From contig JAKSZP010008051.1 in assembly GCA_022478985.1 (NCBI GenBank), positions 62,001 through 126,000 of the forward strand: a DNA stretch of 64,000 nucleotides. Direction: 5' to 3'. Position numbers and translations under genes: made by a program. Position 1 is the first letter of the stretch, and each line of letters starts with the position of its first letter. This DNA comes from Massospora cicadina (Eukaryota > Entomophthoromycota > Entomophthoromycetes > Entomophthorales > Entomophthoraceae). The notes below the pieces were generated by a model. It did no database searches, had not been told where the DNA came from, and saw nothing but the letters and a program-made list of their open reading frames with translations. Below, piece by piece: positions 45,957 through 56,240 of the stretch.

Positions 45957-48350
45957 AAGCAGGCACCACCCCCCAACCTGGAACTACTCCAAATAGCGCC
46001 AGTTCACCTGATCGCACTTCTGCAACCTGCACGCCTAACAGCTCTGTGTGCGCTGCCTCCCACCAACCCGCTGGGCCCCCTCCAACCAAGGAGGACATCA
46101 CAAACGCTGTTTTGATGGCGTCTGCTCAGTTGAATGCAACTCAGCCCATCCAGGCATTCACCTCCCCCATTGTGTCAGCTAATTCAGCCCCATCTATTAT
46201 TGCTGACGCCGTGTTTCTGGCTCCCTCCATGAGGGGCGATACCCAGCTACCTGGCCCCCAAATCCTCAGATGTAAGGTTGGATTAGCCGCACATTCTGGT
46301 TCACTAAGCACCAAATTGGGACAATCTACTCTTCCCATTGAGGATTCAAATGGTTCGGATTTTGGAACTTCACACCAGTTCCAATCTCACCCGTCCCATT
46401 TAAACCCCATAATCGGCACTTCTCAAGTCGGCACTTTATCTCAATATGCTGAAAACGCCCAATTCACCAATCAGCCAATGAGTTTTGCCCTAAAATCACA
46501 GCAAATACTCGGGCTGAATTTACCCAAATAGGATGGGATGGTGATGAAACATCGCCCTCCTCCCAATTGTCTGGAATTAATTCCAATCTGGATAAGACTC
46601 CCCAATTTAGCGAGGCCCAACAATCACCTGGCCCTCAAACCCTCGGATGTAAGGTTGGATTAGCCGCACATTCTGGTTCACTAAGCACCAAATTGGGACA
46701 ATCTACTCTTTCCAATGGGGATTTAAATGGTTCAGATTTTGGAACTTCACACCAGTTCCAATCTCACCCGTCCCATTTAAACCCCATAATTGGCACTTCT
46801 CAAGTCGGCACTTATCTCAATATGCTGAAAACGATCAATTCACCAATCAGCCAGTGAGTTTTGCCCACGAAATCACAGCAAATACTCGGGCTGAATTTAC
46901 CCAAATAGATTGGGATGGTGATGAAACATCTCCCTCCTCCCAACTGGCTGGAGTTAATTCCAATCTGTATGGGCCTCCCCAATTTAGCGAGGCCCAACAA
47001 ACCGCCCCTCAATTTAATATGACGCCAGCAACTGCTGTAACATTCCAGAAACAAGGGAACTCCGCAAACTTGTCCAAACCACCAGCTCACACTCAACCTG
47101 CAATTGCAGCCCAAAGCAAACACAAACGTACCAAAGGAGCCACTGGGGCGTGGAAAAAACCTCTGGCACCAACGCTACCCAAAGCTGATCCCCGTGAAGT
47201 GGCGTTTATTGCTGATGTTAAGAAGAAATGGGCCGAAACTAGAGCGCAAAAAGTTCTACCTCGCTCAACCCTCTCCCATGCAATTCGCCTTTATTATGGG
47301 CATAACCCTGTTGAATTCTATACAGAGGATTACTTCTCATACTTTGCAGCGATTGCGGAGACATTCCCTATTAACACCACCATCTATGAATCAGTGGAGG
47401 GCCACAACATCGATGTGGGCTTCACTGAAGCTGCCCTTGCTGACCATGCTGCCACCCTCCAGGTCATTATTCCACGCGGATCTCTTCGCATCTCCCGCAC
47501 ACGCTCTCACCTGGAGAAAATTTCATGGGTTACTTTTTCCAACCTACCAACGACTGTTAATCCTGAGTCTCTTAAACTGGCACTCCATCGTGGTTTAATG
47601 GAGTTTGGGTCTGTTCTTTCAGTGGACTTTAGCGTCCTCTCTTACTATGCTTTCACTCAAAGAGCTCGCACTGCTAGGGCGTCGTTCATCCCCTCCCCCA
47701 CTGTATCCCGCAACATTGAGGTTATTCCTCGTGTGGCGGTAGTTGGGGCATGCCCTGAGATCTTTTTTGTCGACCCTGATCAGGCGCGCCCCCGGTGTTC
47801 ATGGTGTAACGCCCTTGGACACTTGTATAGTGGCTGCACAGATCGAAAACAAGCCCTCTTAGCCACCACCCAGGGGCCTAAAGCAGGCCAAAAACGATCC
47901 CACGTGGCTGCAGCAGCAATTCCACAACCCACACAATGGGTTCCCGTTCAAGACCTGTCCCCTGAGGCCTTACGCCTAGCAGTTGAAACAGCTAACCCCA
48001 CTATTGGTATGGGATACCTTCGCTCATGCCCCCTTCCAATGGGCACCCCCTCCAATCTCCCAGAGTCAACTCCCTCTCTCACCAAGCGCAAGGCATCTCC
48101 CACAGGGTGCCCCTCGTCAGCCACCCCCACTCAGGGCTCCGCGGCACCCCCACCAACCTCCACCAGCGATTTATCGCATCAACCCTCAGCTCCCAATGGA
48201 GCTATGCCCACCAGCATGGACTGGCAACTCGCGGCCTGCGGTAGAAGTGCCACCTCAAAGAGTCCTACCCCAACCCCACAGTCCATTTCGCGCGGATCCT
48301 TTGCAGTGTTGGAGGAAGTGAATATGGACTCAGAATCATCAAATGGGTAA
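45953..48350 (+). pseudogene. LINE1 ORF1 (zinc-knuckle protein) with internal duplication
   Basis: Three frames in succession: 45953-46531, 46567-46857 and 46854-48350. Frame changes fall inside a 377-bp direct duplication (46251-46627 and 46628-47004). The last, longest part (498 codons) has a conserved RNA-binding-like region (ISWVTFSNLPTTVNPESL) and the knuckle CSWCNALGHLYSGC (C-x2-C-x4-H-x4-C) near 47.8 kb, then a Pro/Ser/Thr-rich tail. The protein would coat LINE RNA. The duplication length is not a multiple of three, so it alone shifts the frame. Confidence 0.85.
46251..47004 (+). repeat. 377-bp tandem duplication in LINE1 ORF1
   Basis: Units 46251-46627 and 46628-47004 share GCCGCACATTCTGGTTCAC, GGAACTTCACACCAGTTCC and CAATTTAGCGAGGCCCAACA at the same offsets, with scattered differences, including two single-base deletions that change frame (near 46.49 and 46.81 kb). 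Confidence 0.9.
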
Positions 48351-48581
48351 CCGCGGAGGTCACCATTGAGCACCCTCAGGTCCTTCCCCTGCAACGGAGC
48401 GGGGGCAGCATCCTAGGCTGGCTTACTGGGTCCTCCGCCCCCCACCCTCTCCTTCCCCTCAGAACCCTCGACGCTCCTCACGGATTGCAGCTAATAGTCA
48501 AGCTAAAGGACTCAAAACTAGCCGCCTCACAGCAGCAGGTTTAAGCGCTGGCAACCCCCCAGGATATGGAGGGGAACAGCT
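48351..48581 (+). other. LINE1 spacer between ORF1 and ORF2
   Basis: About 230 bp, C-rich, with stops in all frames I checked. It corresponds to roughly 16.58-16.81 kb in the old LINE. ORF2 must therefore be translated by re-initiation or internal entry if the arrangement is original. Confidence 0.5.
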
Positions 48582-51500
48582 ATGAGTCCCCATGGCAGCA
48601 CCCTGGCCCTGCAATCCATCAACGCAAATGGGTTGCGGGACTTTAAGCGGAGAGCCCGCCTCCTCCAAAACTTCAGGTCAGCACAAATTGACATCGCTGC
48701 TGTCCAGGAGCCCCATATCCTCCCCCACGAACAATCTGCATGGAATGAACAGTTTGGAGGCAACTCCTTCTGGACAAACCATGCCACCCTTATTGTTTTG
48801 AATCCCCGGGTTAAAACCCATTCTTTTTCACAATATCTAGGTGGCCGCCTCATACTGGCCAAACTCACCACTCCTGACTTCTCCTTCTTCGCTGCAAGCA
48901 TCTACCTGCCTAATGAAGGTCAGGAGCAAAATCGGCTCTTGGAAGAGCTCCTCCAACTCAATCTCCCACGGAATACATTCCTCTTAGGAGATTTCAACAC
49001 AACCATAAGTCGCGTCCGTGACTCTTACCCCCCTGCAGCAAAGGAACGCCCTGGATCAAGTCGCCTCCAGGATTTCCTTCGCCTGAGCGGCTTTATAGAT
49101 GCGCTTCCACCCTCCGCGTCTGGCCTAGGTTGCATGACTAGGATCCAGTATGATGGAGGAGCTTTCCAGTCAGCGTCACGCATAGATATGGCACTGATTG
49201 GCCCCCTGCTAATTGGCCGCGTCTCCTCTCCCATCTCTCGTGACAACCATCTGAGTGATCACAGGTCACTCACCGTTGTCCTCACCACCACACTTAGACC
49301 GTCGCGTAGGTTCTGGCCTAGGGTTGCCCCAGCTCTTCTCAACAACCCCTTCACTAAGGAGAAGCTGTCTATGACCATCCGGGAGACTCTCACCTCCCCC
49401 CACCCCACCTGCTTGACCACAAGGCTAGATGGGCGGTGACCAAGGAGGGCATTACCCGCGTTGCTTACAACTGTGCCAAAGCCCAGATGACTGCAGCTCG
49501 CGCCAGAGTCAAAAGGTCGGAAGCCAGAATCAGACATCTAGAGCGAAACTGCCAGCCTTCGCCCTCTCCCAGATGGTTGGAAGACTGGGAAGCGGCGCAG
49601 GAAGCACTCCTCTTGGAGCTCACACTGCAGGAAGAACGGGCAGCAAACTTTAAAACATCTCGTTACTATGCTCAATGGGAACGCCCCACCCACTTCTTTT
49701 TTCAGAAGCAGAAAGCCCGGTCAACAGTGCAGGATATTACTGCACTGAAGATTGGCACTACAACCACTTCAGACAAGGAGGAAATCACGCAGGAACTACA
49801 CCGCTTCTACTCCAGCCTCTTCCACGCCACCCAGGTGGACCCATCGGGCATCCAAGACTTCCTGTGGCGGGCTCCAGAGCCGCCCATTGACCCACGGGCT
49901 GATGAGGCTCTACTGGCGCCTATTTCCATCCAGGAGGTGATGGAAACCCTTCTGAAATCCCCACGGCTTAAAGCCCCAGGCCCAGACGGAATACCCTTTG
50001 AGGTGTACCTTCTGGAACCTGCAGTGATAGCCAGAACCCTCCGCGACCTCTTCGCCGCACTCTTGGTGAATGGCGAGGTCCTCCCCGACTCCAGAGGCTC
50101 AATCACGACCCTCATTCAAAAGAAGTCAGACCGTGAGAACCTGGCGAACTGGCACCCCATAGCGTTGATCAACACAGACCACAAGCTCTTCACGAAGCTT
50201 CTGGCCAACCGCATCACCAAATGAGTGTCACCTCGCCTCTCCCCATCCCAGTACGGTTTTATTCCGGGGAGGTCGTTATGGGACAACTATAATGACCTTC
50301 ACGTGACTTTGACTGCTAACTCTCGTAAGGTGAATGGCTTTGTGGCTCTCCTGGATATGGAGAAAGCATATGATCGGGTAGCCTGGAAGTATATCGATGC
50401 TTCCCTGGCCCACTTCCATCTCCCACCCGCAGCTAGGCGCTGGATATCAGCGCTCTATGACCAGCTCCACACCAGAGTCCTGGCGCCAATGGGTTTTACA
50501 GTGGCAGTACCAGTTGGACAAGGTCTCCGGCAAGGGAACCCCTGAGCCCTACCCTTTTTAACATCACCCTTGACCCCCTCTTGGCCTCCTTACAGGACAA
50601 GCTAACAGGGATTCTAGTCCCAGGTAAAGCCCCCACACGCACCATGGCATTTGCAGATGACACTGCCATTGCATTTGGCTGCCCAGGTGATGTTGCCCTC
50701 GCTGCTGTGACCATTGAGAGGTACACCAAGGCGTCCAACGCCATGGTCAACACCTCCAAGACAACAGTTGTACAGGTCAGCTCCCCCACCTTCCCCCCAC
50801 CATTTGGCATTGAACCTGAGCGCGGTACCTTCCGTCACCTGGGCGTTCTCACCAACCAACAAGGAGTTGCGCTAAAAGACAATGAGGACTTGCTCCTTGC
50901 AGCAGTTAACTCCAGGATTGCCAGCTGGAACTGGCGGCACATTACCCCCCAGGGTCGAGCTCTGATGGCCAATGTGTTCCTTCTCTCCAAAGTCCGGTTC
51001 CTAGCGCACGTCTGCCCATTCACAGATGCCTTTTATACGCGGCTCAATGTACTCCTCCGCTGTTGGATCTGGGGCTCAAACCATCCACCAATGGCCCTCT
51101 CAACCATTGCCCGACCCTGCAATGAAGGGGGCCTAGGGCTTCTGGACACGCGATCCCACGCCACCACAATCTTCCTGAAGTTCCTATGGCCGATTGTCTG
51201 CTGGGACGCGACCCCCATGCCCCAATGGGCGCCCGCCCTCCGCCAGTCAGTGTCAGCAGCTCTGGGTCTTCCTAGAGCATCTCTGACCTCATTAGGGGAG
51301 TGGCTCACAAACCACCCAGGCCATCGCCTAAAACCATCCTCATCCCCCTACTGGAACCAGGCTCTCCTTGCCCTGAAACAAGTAGGCGCGCGGATCCACC
51401 ATGCCTTCCCATACAGAAGGGAAGGCCCTGGCCTCAGCCCACGTCGCCATGCAATTGTGCACAATGTACAAGTTGTCACAACTCGCCTCAACCCCCAAGA

Positions 51501-52128
51501 TCGTCCTCCCATCCGCCCAAGACTCCTTGAGCTCCTCCCTTCCTCCGTGAGATTTGACCTTAAGGAATTGTGGAAGGACGTCTATCACCCCATCCTGTCA
51601 GCAAAGGTGTTCAACACCTTATGGAGGGTGCTCCACTGTTCATACAGGACAGGGGACCGGACTGGCCCTACCTTCCAGCTCTGAAGCTGCCCCCGCTGTG
51701 TGGAGCCTATTGACTCCCACCTCCATCGTTTTTTCACCTGTCCAGGTGTCGCCGCATTTTGGCCAAAGGCCCGCGCGCTCCTCCATGATCAGCCCTGGTC
51801 TGGACACCCTGTGCAAGACCTCATGTTTGAGCAGACATTGCCTGGTTGCCACCGACCCCTCCGTGTCCTCGCCTATGCCACAGCCATCTGGACCATCCAT
51901 AACTCCTTCCTTCGTGCTGCCTTTGACCAGCAGGTGTGGACCCTTCCACACATGATCACCCACTTTCATGTACACTTTGAGATGGCCCTGAAGGTCTGCA
52001 CTATGTCGCCAACCCTCCCCCGCTCAGTTGTCACTGCAGCACGGCTCTGGCGCGCAAACCCCCTCCCTTTCTCGATGCCTCCTCCCTCCCCTTCCCTCGC
52101 CTCAGGCTCCTTAGGAGCCCAGGCGTAA
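48582..52128 (+). pseudogene. LINE1 ORF2 (endonuclease-reverse transcriptase)
   Basis: ATG 48582. Endonuclease: AAVQEPH (metal Glu), LLGDFNTT, SRIDMALIG and NHLSDHRS (catalytic His), so its active site looks complete. A frameshift in a C run near 49.4 kb leads to the RT frame: PGPDGIPFEVY, FIPGRSLWDN, LLDMEKAYDRVAW, GLRQGNP, then a one-C loss near 50.54 kb, then FADDTAI (50.65 kb) and thumb. C-terminal zinc motif CPRCVEPIDSHLHRFFTCP near 51.7 kb. TGA at 50222 (probably from CGA) and at 51682 interrupt it. No RNase H domain is seen. Belongs to the L1/Tad-like part of non-LTR elements. Confidence 0.9.
52105..52119 (+). promoter_or_regulatory. 3' stem-loop of LINE1
   Basis: GGCTCC-TTA-GGAGCC forms a six-base-pair hairpin just upstream of AATAAA. 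The old LINE keeps it as GGCTC-ATA-GGAGCC. A role in recognition by the RT is plausible, since some LINE enzymes bind a 3' stem-loop, but is inference. Confidence 0.55.
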
Positions 52129-52131
52129 TTC

Positions 52132-52137
52132 AATAAA
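52132..52137 (+). terminator. Polyadenylation signal of LINE1
   Basis: AATAAA, about 50 bases before the terminal A run (52178-52185). It is conserved at 28943-28948 in the old LINE. Confidence 0.7.
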
Positions 52138-52185
52138 CATCGATGAATCCCCCCTTGGGTTGGGACCATCTAGTACTAAAAAAAA

Positions 52186-52198
52186 GTGTATTTACTAA
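52186..52198. repeat. Right target-site duplication of LINE1
   Basis: Perfect repeat of 45726-45738, directly after the A tail. Confidence 0.92.
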
Positions 52199-52711
52199 GG
52201 AGTTATATCTTGATCTATAGTTACCATCTAGTCTATTGTCATCATACAATAGACGTATGAAACTACATCACACTGCAGAAGAAGAACCAGCCATCTGAAG
52301 ATTACCAAAGTTCAACAAGAATTAAAATTGGAGCCTCTATTTTTCCAGTTTTTGTCTATGATAGCATCCTGGTGCTCTAGAGTTATCCATAAAGGTCAAT
52401 GTTTACTTATAATATATCCCAAAGGTTGTTGTGAAGGGAGACACATTTGTCCTAAGTTGATAATATCATGGTGCATAGAATTGTTTTGATGTCAGGAAAG
52501 TCTTGTTCCTCCTAAAGCAATTAGCAGCTTCAATGGTACTGATGATGTTCTGAACAGGCACATGGAATTCCTGTTGGGTGAATAGGGCGAGCTCTTCTAT
52601 AGATCTAGCCTGTTAGAATTCCACCTGCATGGCAGTAACGGTATTTCTGACTTCCATTTGAGATTGCTTGATTCCTTGTAACCATTTGAGGCTGAAGCCT
52701 CTTTTAACCAT
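52199..52711 (-). pseudogene. Gag N-terminal remnant of element E/L
   Basis: From ATG at 52711 on the minus strand: MVKRGFSLKWLQGIKQSQ, then VRNTVTAMQVEF, ARSIEELALFTQQEFHV and NIISTIEAANCF, separated by a stop. Helical, gag-like, without known motifs. It lies 130 bp inside the 5' LTR and is cut by LINE1 at 52198. Confidence 0.5.
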
Positions 52712-52839
52712 GGCTTGGCAACCAATTTTATTTTTGTTTCAGCTCAACTGAGTGATCAGTGTTAGTGTTGAGGTTTTGATCTTCCCATATTACATAGCCA
52801 ATTATATTATATATAGCTGTATGCCTACTAGGGGATCAG

Positions 52840-53870
52840 ATCCTCTAGTGGATGTGGGAGTTATCATTTTTTATAACTATAGTTTGGGGAATTAACCTTA
52901 ACAAATATATTACTGATCCACCAGGTGTTGATCCGCCAGGTTGGTAATAATTCCTTGAGGATTAATCCATAAAAATGTATTTACTTTATAGATCAATTGC
53001 CAATTAGATAAAATACTAAATAATCATTAGTAAATCAGGGTTTGTCGCTGAAAGACTCAGGAATCTATGTTAAGTAACTGAAACATTTACAATGCTTCTG
53101 GGAGCAACTTGAAGTAAAATCTTATAGGCTTTGTGGTCAGCAGTTAATGGGTAAAGGTCCCATTACCTAAGCAGATTGCAAGCCTAAAGAGGGTACAACA
53201 CTGAGGTTGATTGAAGATAGTGGGGAAATTTTCGTAAATTGAACATGAAGAGGTCGTGACTCCTGTTGGTGGTGCAATCTGACAAGGCGAATGAGGAAGG
53301 TCCTCTTTAGTGCAATCTCAGAGGGCTAATCCACCGGCAATGGCTGCCAATTTCCAGTGAGGCGCCAACAGAAGAGTTGGACGTTGGCTCTCATAAATTC
53401 CTTGATTTTTCCAGTAAAACGAAACAGAACAAAATAAAGATAAAAAATAATGCAATTGCTTTTATAGTTTAAGACTTTTAAAAATTGTTTTTATAGTTGG
53501 CTATTGTGATAAGAGTTTAGGAACTAAATAACATTTGTCTAAAGTAATTGGCTATCAAGATCTCCAAGGAATCTGCAAGAAGAGAGAAAGGACAGAGGAA
53601 GAAGTTCCTACTATTCCAGAGATATCTTCAATAGTTAAAAACAAGCACCTGTTTGCGTTGGACTTAATAATTACCCTGGTTTTTGAGAAAACTCAACTGG
53701 AGTAATAGTCTTAATACTATTACTACCCATCATCGTTTAATTTAATATCAATAATTCAATCAGCGCAAATACCACAATCTGTGCAGTTAACAGGAGAGCC
53801 AAAGAGAGCCACCCTGATGTTTATATTTGGTATTCATTATTCAGAGTAACCAGAGCTCACAAGTTAACAG
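52840..53870 (-). repeat. 5' LTR of element E/L (family L)
   Basis: Matches the inverted copy at 12963-13990. The minus strand probably starts TGTTAACTTGTGAGC at 53870, directly against the left repeat of X2. The end near 52840 is approximate. Confidence 0.55.
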
Positions 53871-54400
53871 TTGGGCTTCGCCTCATATGAGTGAATCCAT
53901 AACCTTAGGTTTGAAATATATAAAAAACTTGTTTATTACATAATGAATATTCCAATTGCATTTTGTATCCCTAAATGCTTACTTATATGCGTTGCTTCAC
54001 TGACCCTATTCTATAAAGGTTCAAAAGTACTATTTCTGTTTAAATTTCACTGATCAATCCATCAGCTTAAAGTTTAACATCAAGATCACTTGCCACCTGT
54101 TAAACTGGGTCATTTTTTTCTTTTTCTCTACTCGACTAGGTACTTTATATACTACTCATTTCAAGTTTAATAAATCATTAAGCTTTTTAATTAACAATCT
54201 TGTTGTTGTCTATCTTGATTGCAAGATTAGGTTAAGTATTCAACCTTTTGGTTTATCCCACCGGTTACTTTAAGGAGCCTGGACTCCACTGGGTCAGTTG
54301 GATGTTTCTTTTTCAATTGGTCTAACAAACCTAATGCTCTTTGCCAGGTATTATGAGTACTTCATGATTTTAACAACAAAAGTAAGAATGAACGACTCAG
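53871..54400 (+). repeat. Left terminal repeat of X2
   Basis: Begins GTTGGGCTTCGCC next to the L-family LTR and runs parallel to 36505-37040, including TTTATATACTACTCATT and GAGCCTGGACTCCACTGGG. Confidence 0.65.
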
Positions 54401-54939
54401 CATCTAGACAGTATCCCTCTAGTTATACTGCCCTTATAATCATTTGGCAGTCTCTATTATCTATAAGAGCTATTAGCAAAAAGGGTAATCACTGACCCAC
54501 CTCTATGAAAGAATATTGCGCACTTCCATTGGCTGACAAGGATCACAAAGTGCTATATATACCAGGAGCTGTTGGTCTAGTGACCTGCAAAATCTCTTAG
54601 TGAAGCACATGATTCACTTAAAACTCATACTTACTTTACCAGTTGTTGCTGATGCACAGATAGGTAAATATTAAGATGATTCTTGAAGTACCCTTGGCTG
54701 TTCTGGCGGTTCCTTGGACATGCCAAATAAAATTTCCTCTCATAAGTTTACATCTTCTTGCCAACAATAGTAAGTTGATGTAATTTTTGTTAATTCAATC
54801 TAGGTTATTTATCTCATTTAGTAATTATAAATATTTCTATAAATAAAAACTCAGAAGTATCTGAACCCCACGTTCCATCTCTAAATAGTTTTGATAAGTT
54901 GTTGTGGGCAAACTGACCTGAAATACCAACTGTGATGAC

Positions 54940-55529
54940 TGTTGGGACGCGGGGGATCAGTCCTAACTGGCCCTTAGTTGACTCAGGGCCCCAAAGTTCC
55001 TGGTTAGTTAGTAGGCCCTAAGGGCTGAGAATAGCTACAATATAACTAAGAGTATATGTTGAAATGATGATTATTTTAGATAAAGCCCTTAAGTTACTTA
55101 TTCATCACAAGGCTAAAAATGGGATAAGATAGAGGATTCATAATAGGTGGCAGGTAGATAAGTAAAGTTAAAATAAGGAGTAAGATAAGGAAGCTACTAG
55201 GTGATAGATGCCTAGTTAGAGAAATGGTCAGCTTAGGTTACTGATAAAATACCAATTAAGATATCAAATAATAATAATAATTGATTATCCTTGGCATAAG
55301 TCGCCATAATCATAATACTTAAAATTGCTATTAGTATCAATCCCCAACAGATTAAACCTGATAAATTTTTTTATTAAATTGATAGATATTATTGCAGATG
55401 AATCTCAGATACTTTAAAATAGCTCAACTCAAATAAATGAGGCGCACATCTTGGAATTCCCTAACAATTAAATATTAGAGAGTTGAACCCCTAGTAAGAG
55501 GCTCCCCCCATAAGAGGGTAAATCCTAAA
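54940..55529 (-). mobile_element. Solo LTR (family S) in X2
   Basis: Flanked by ATGAC at 54935-54939 and 55530-55534. X1 at about 37540 shows the empty site. It is an inverted relative of the solo LTR at 18218-18872; the minus strand ends GTCCCAACA. Confidence 0.8.
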
Positions 55530-55534
55530 ATGAC

Positions 55535-56240
55535 TATGCTACTTCTCCACACCATTATTGTTTACCTAGTTAGCCTCACATCTGTAGTGAGGCTAAGAAC
55601 GGTGCAGGGATGTCCCTGCCTGCGACCTCTTTTGCTGTGACAACTACTTTTTTGATTTAAAATATATATGAGCAAATTACATCACCTGAGCCTCTACTAT
55701 CCAAACCCAGCAGCAACATTCCTTTGATGACAAAATTACCTTTAAAAATTCCAAAATTGATTGTTTTTAATCCTTACCAAAGCTCCAAGTTACCCTCTAC
55801 TATTAGCAATGGAGCTGACCCTACAGCAATGTTTTACTGACTTTATGATAGGTATTTTTGCCTTCCTCATACCACAAGTTCATCTGATGCCTCTGGTGCT
55901 GGTGCTCTGACATCTTACTATACCCTATGCCAAAATCCTACTCGAAGTTTTTCTGAGGTTGTAGGACTGCTAGTTAATATGTTTTACGCAAGGAAGCAAG
56001 CCAAGTAACCCAATTAGAGGCATTTGCCACGCTAGAATTAATTGTAATGCACTTTGATCTTACCTTACTTTATTGATACTCTATGGTTTTGATTATTTCA
56101 TAGACCAGCTGAGCCAAAGCTTTTGCAATCATTTTGCTTTTTCTGGCCTATTACATAGTACTAAATAGTTTTCTGTTTGTTTGAGATAAGCTGACCAGAA
56201 AACGGTCATTACTGATAATCTAAATTAAAAATAAAAATGG
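55535..56240 (+). other. Interior of X2, left part
   Basis: Parallels X1 at 37.56-37.66 kb (AGCCTCACATCTGTAG), then continues with coding-like sequence near 55.88-55.98 kb (SSSDASGAGALTSYYTL). A similar word pattern occurs near 63.46-63.62 kb. D-A-S-G-x-G-A recalls an RNase H strand but no second motif supports this. Confidence 0.35.

Larger units (their letters stand above)
45739..52185 (+). mobile_element. LINE1: full-length-looking non-LTR retrotransposon
   Basis: 6447 bp bounded by perfect 13-bp duplications, with a 5' leader, ORF1 with zinc knuckle, ORF2 with endonuclease and RT, a 3' stem-loop, AATAAA and eight A residues at the end. G+C is clearly higher than the surroundings. The insertion is young by its TSD, yet ORF1 has a 377-bp duplication with frameshifts and ORF2 has two frameshifts and two TGA codons, so it is inactive. 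The old LINE at 16.5-29 kb is a decayed relative. It sits in gag of element E. Confidence 0.93.
29005..53870 (-). mobile_element. Element E/L: Ty3/gypsy retrotransposon cut by LINE2, X1 and LINE1
   Basis: Minus-strand parts in order: 5' LTR (53870-52840), gag start (52711-52199), more unresolved sequence (45725-42570), RT fingers/palm (42570-42139), RT catalytic box to connection (36500-36027), then RNase H linker and integrase (30714-29005). The three gaps are LINE1, the LTR element X1 and LINE2. TSDs mark both LINEs; at X1 the RT motif order is interrupted exactly between GDLKLS and the YIDD box. Joining the 5' LTR to this pol is inference from orientation and order. Confidence 0.6.

Noticed and set aside
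55880..55980. DASGAGA as a possible RNase H strand in family X.
   Set aside because: A single short motif; no catalytic Glu or second Asp in a plausible place.
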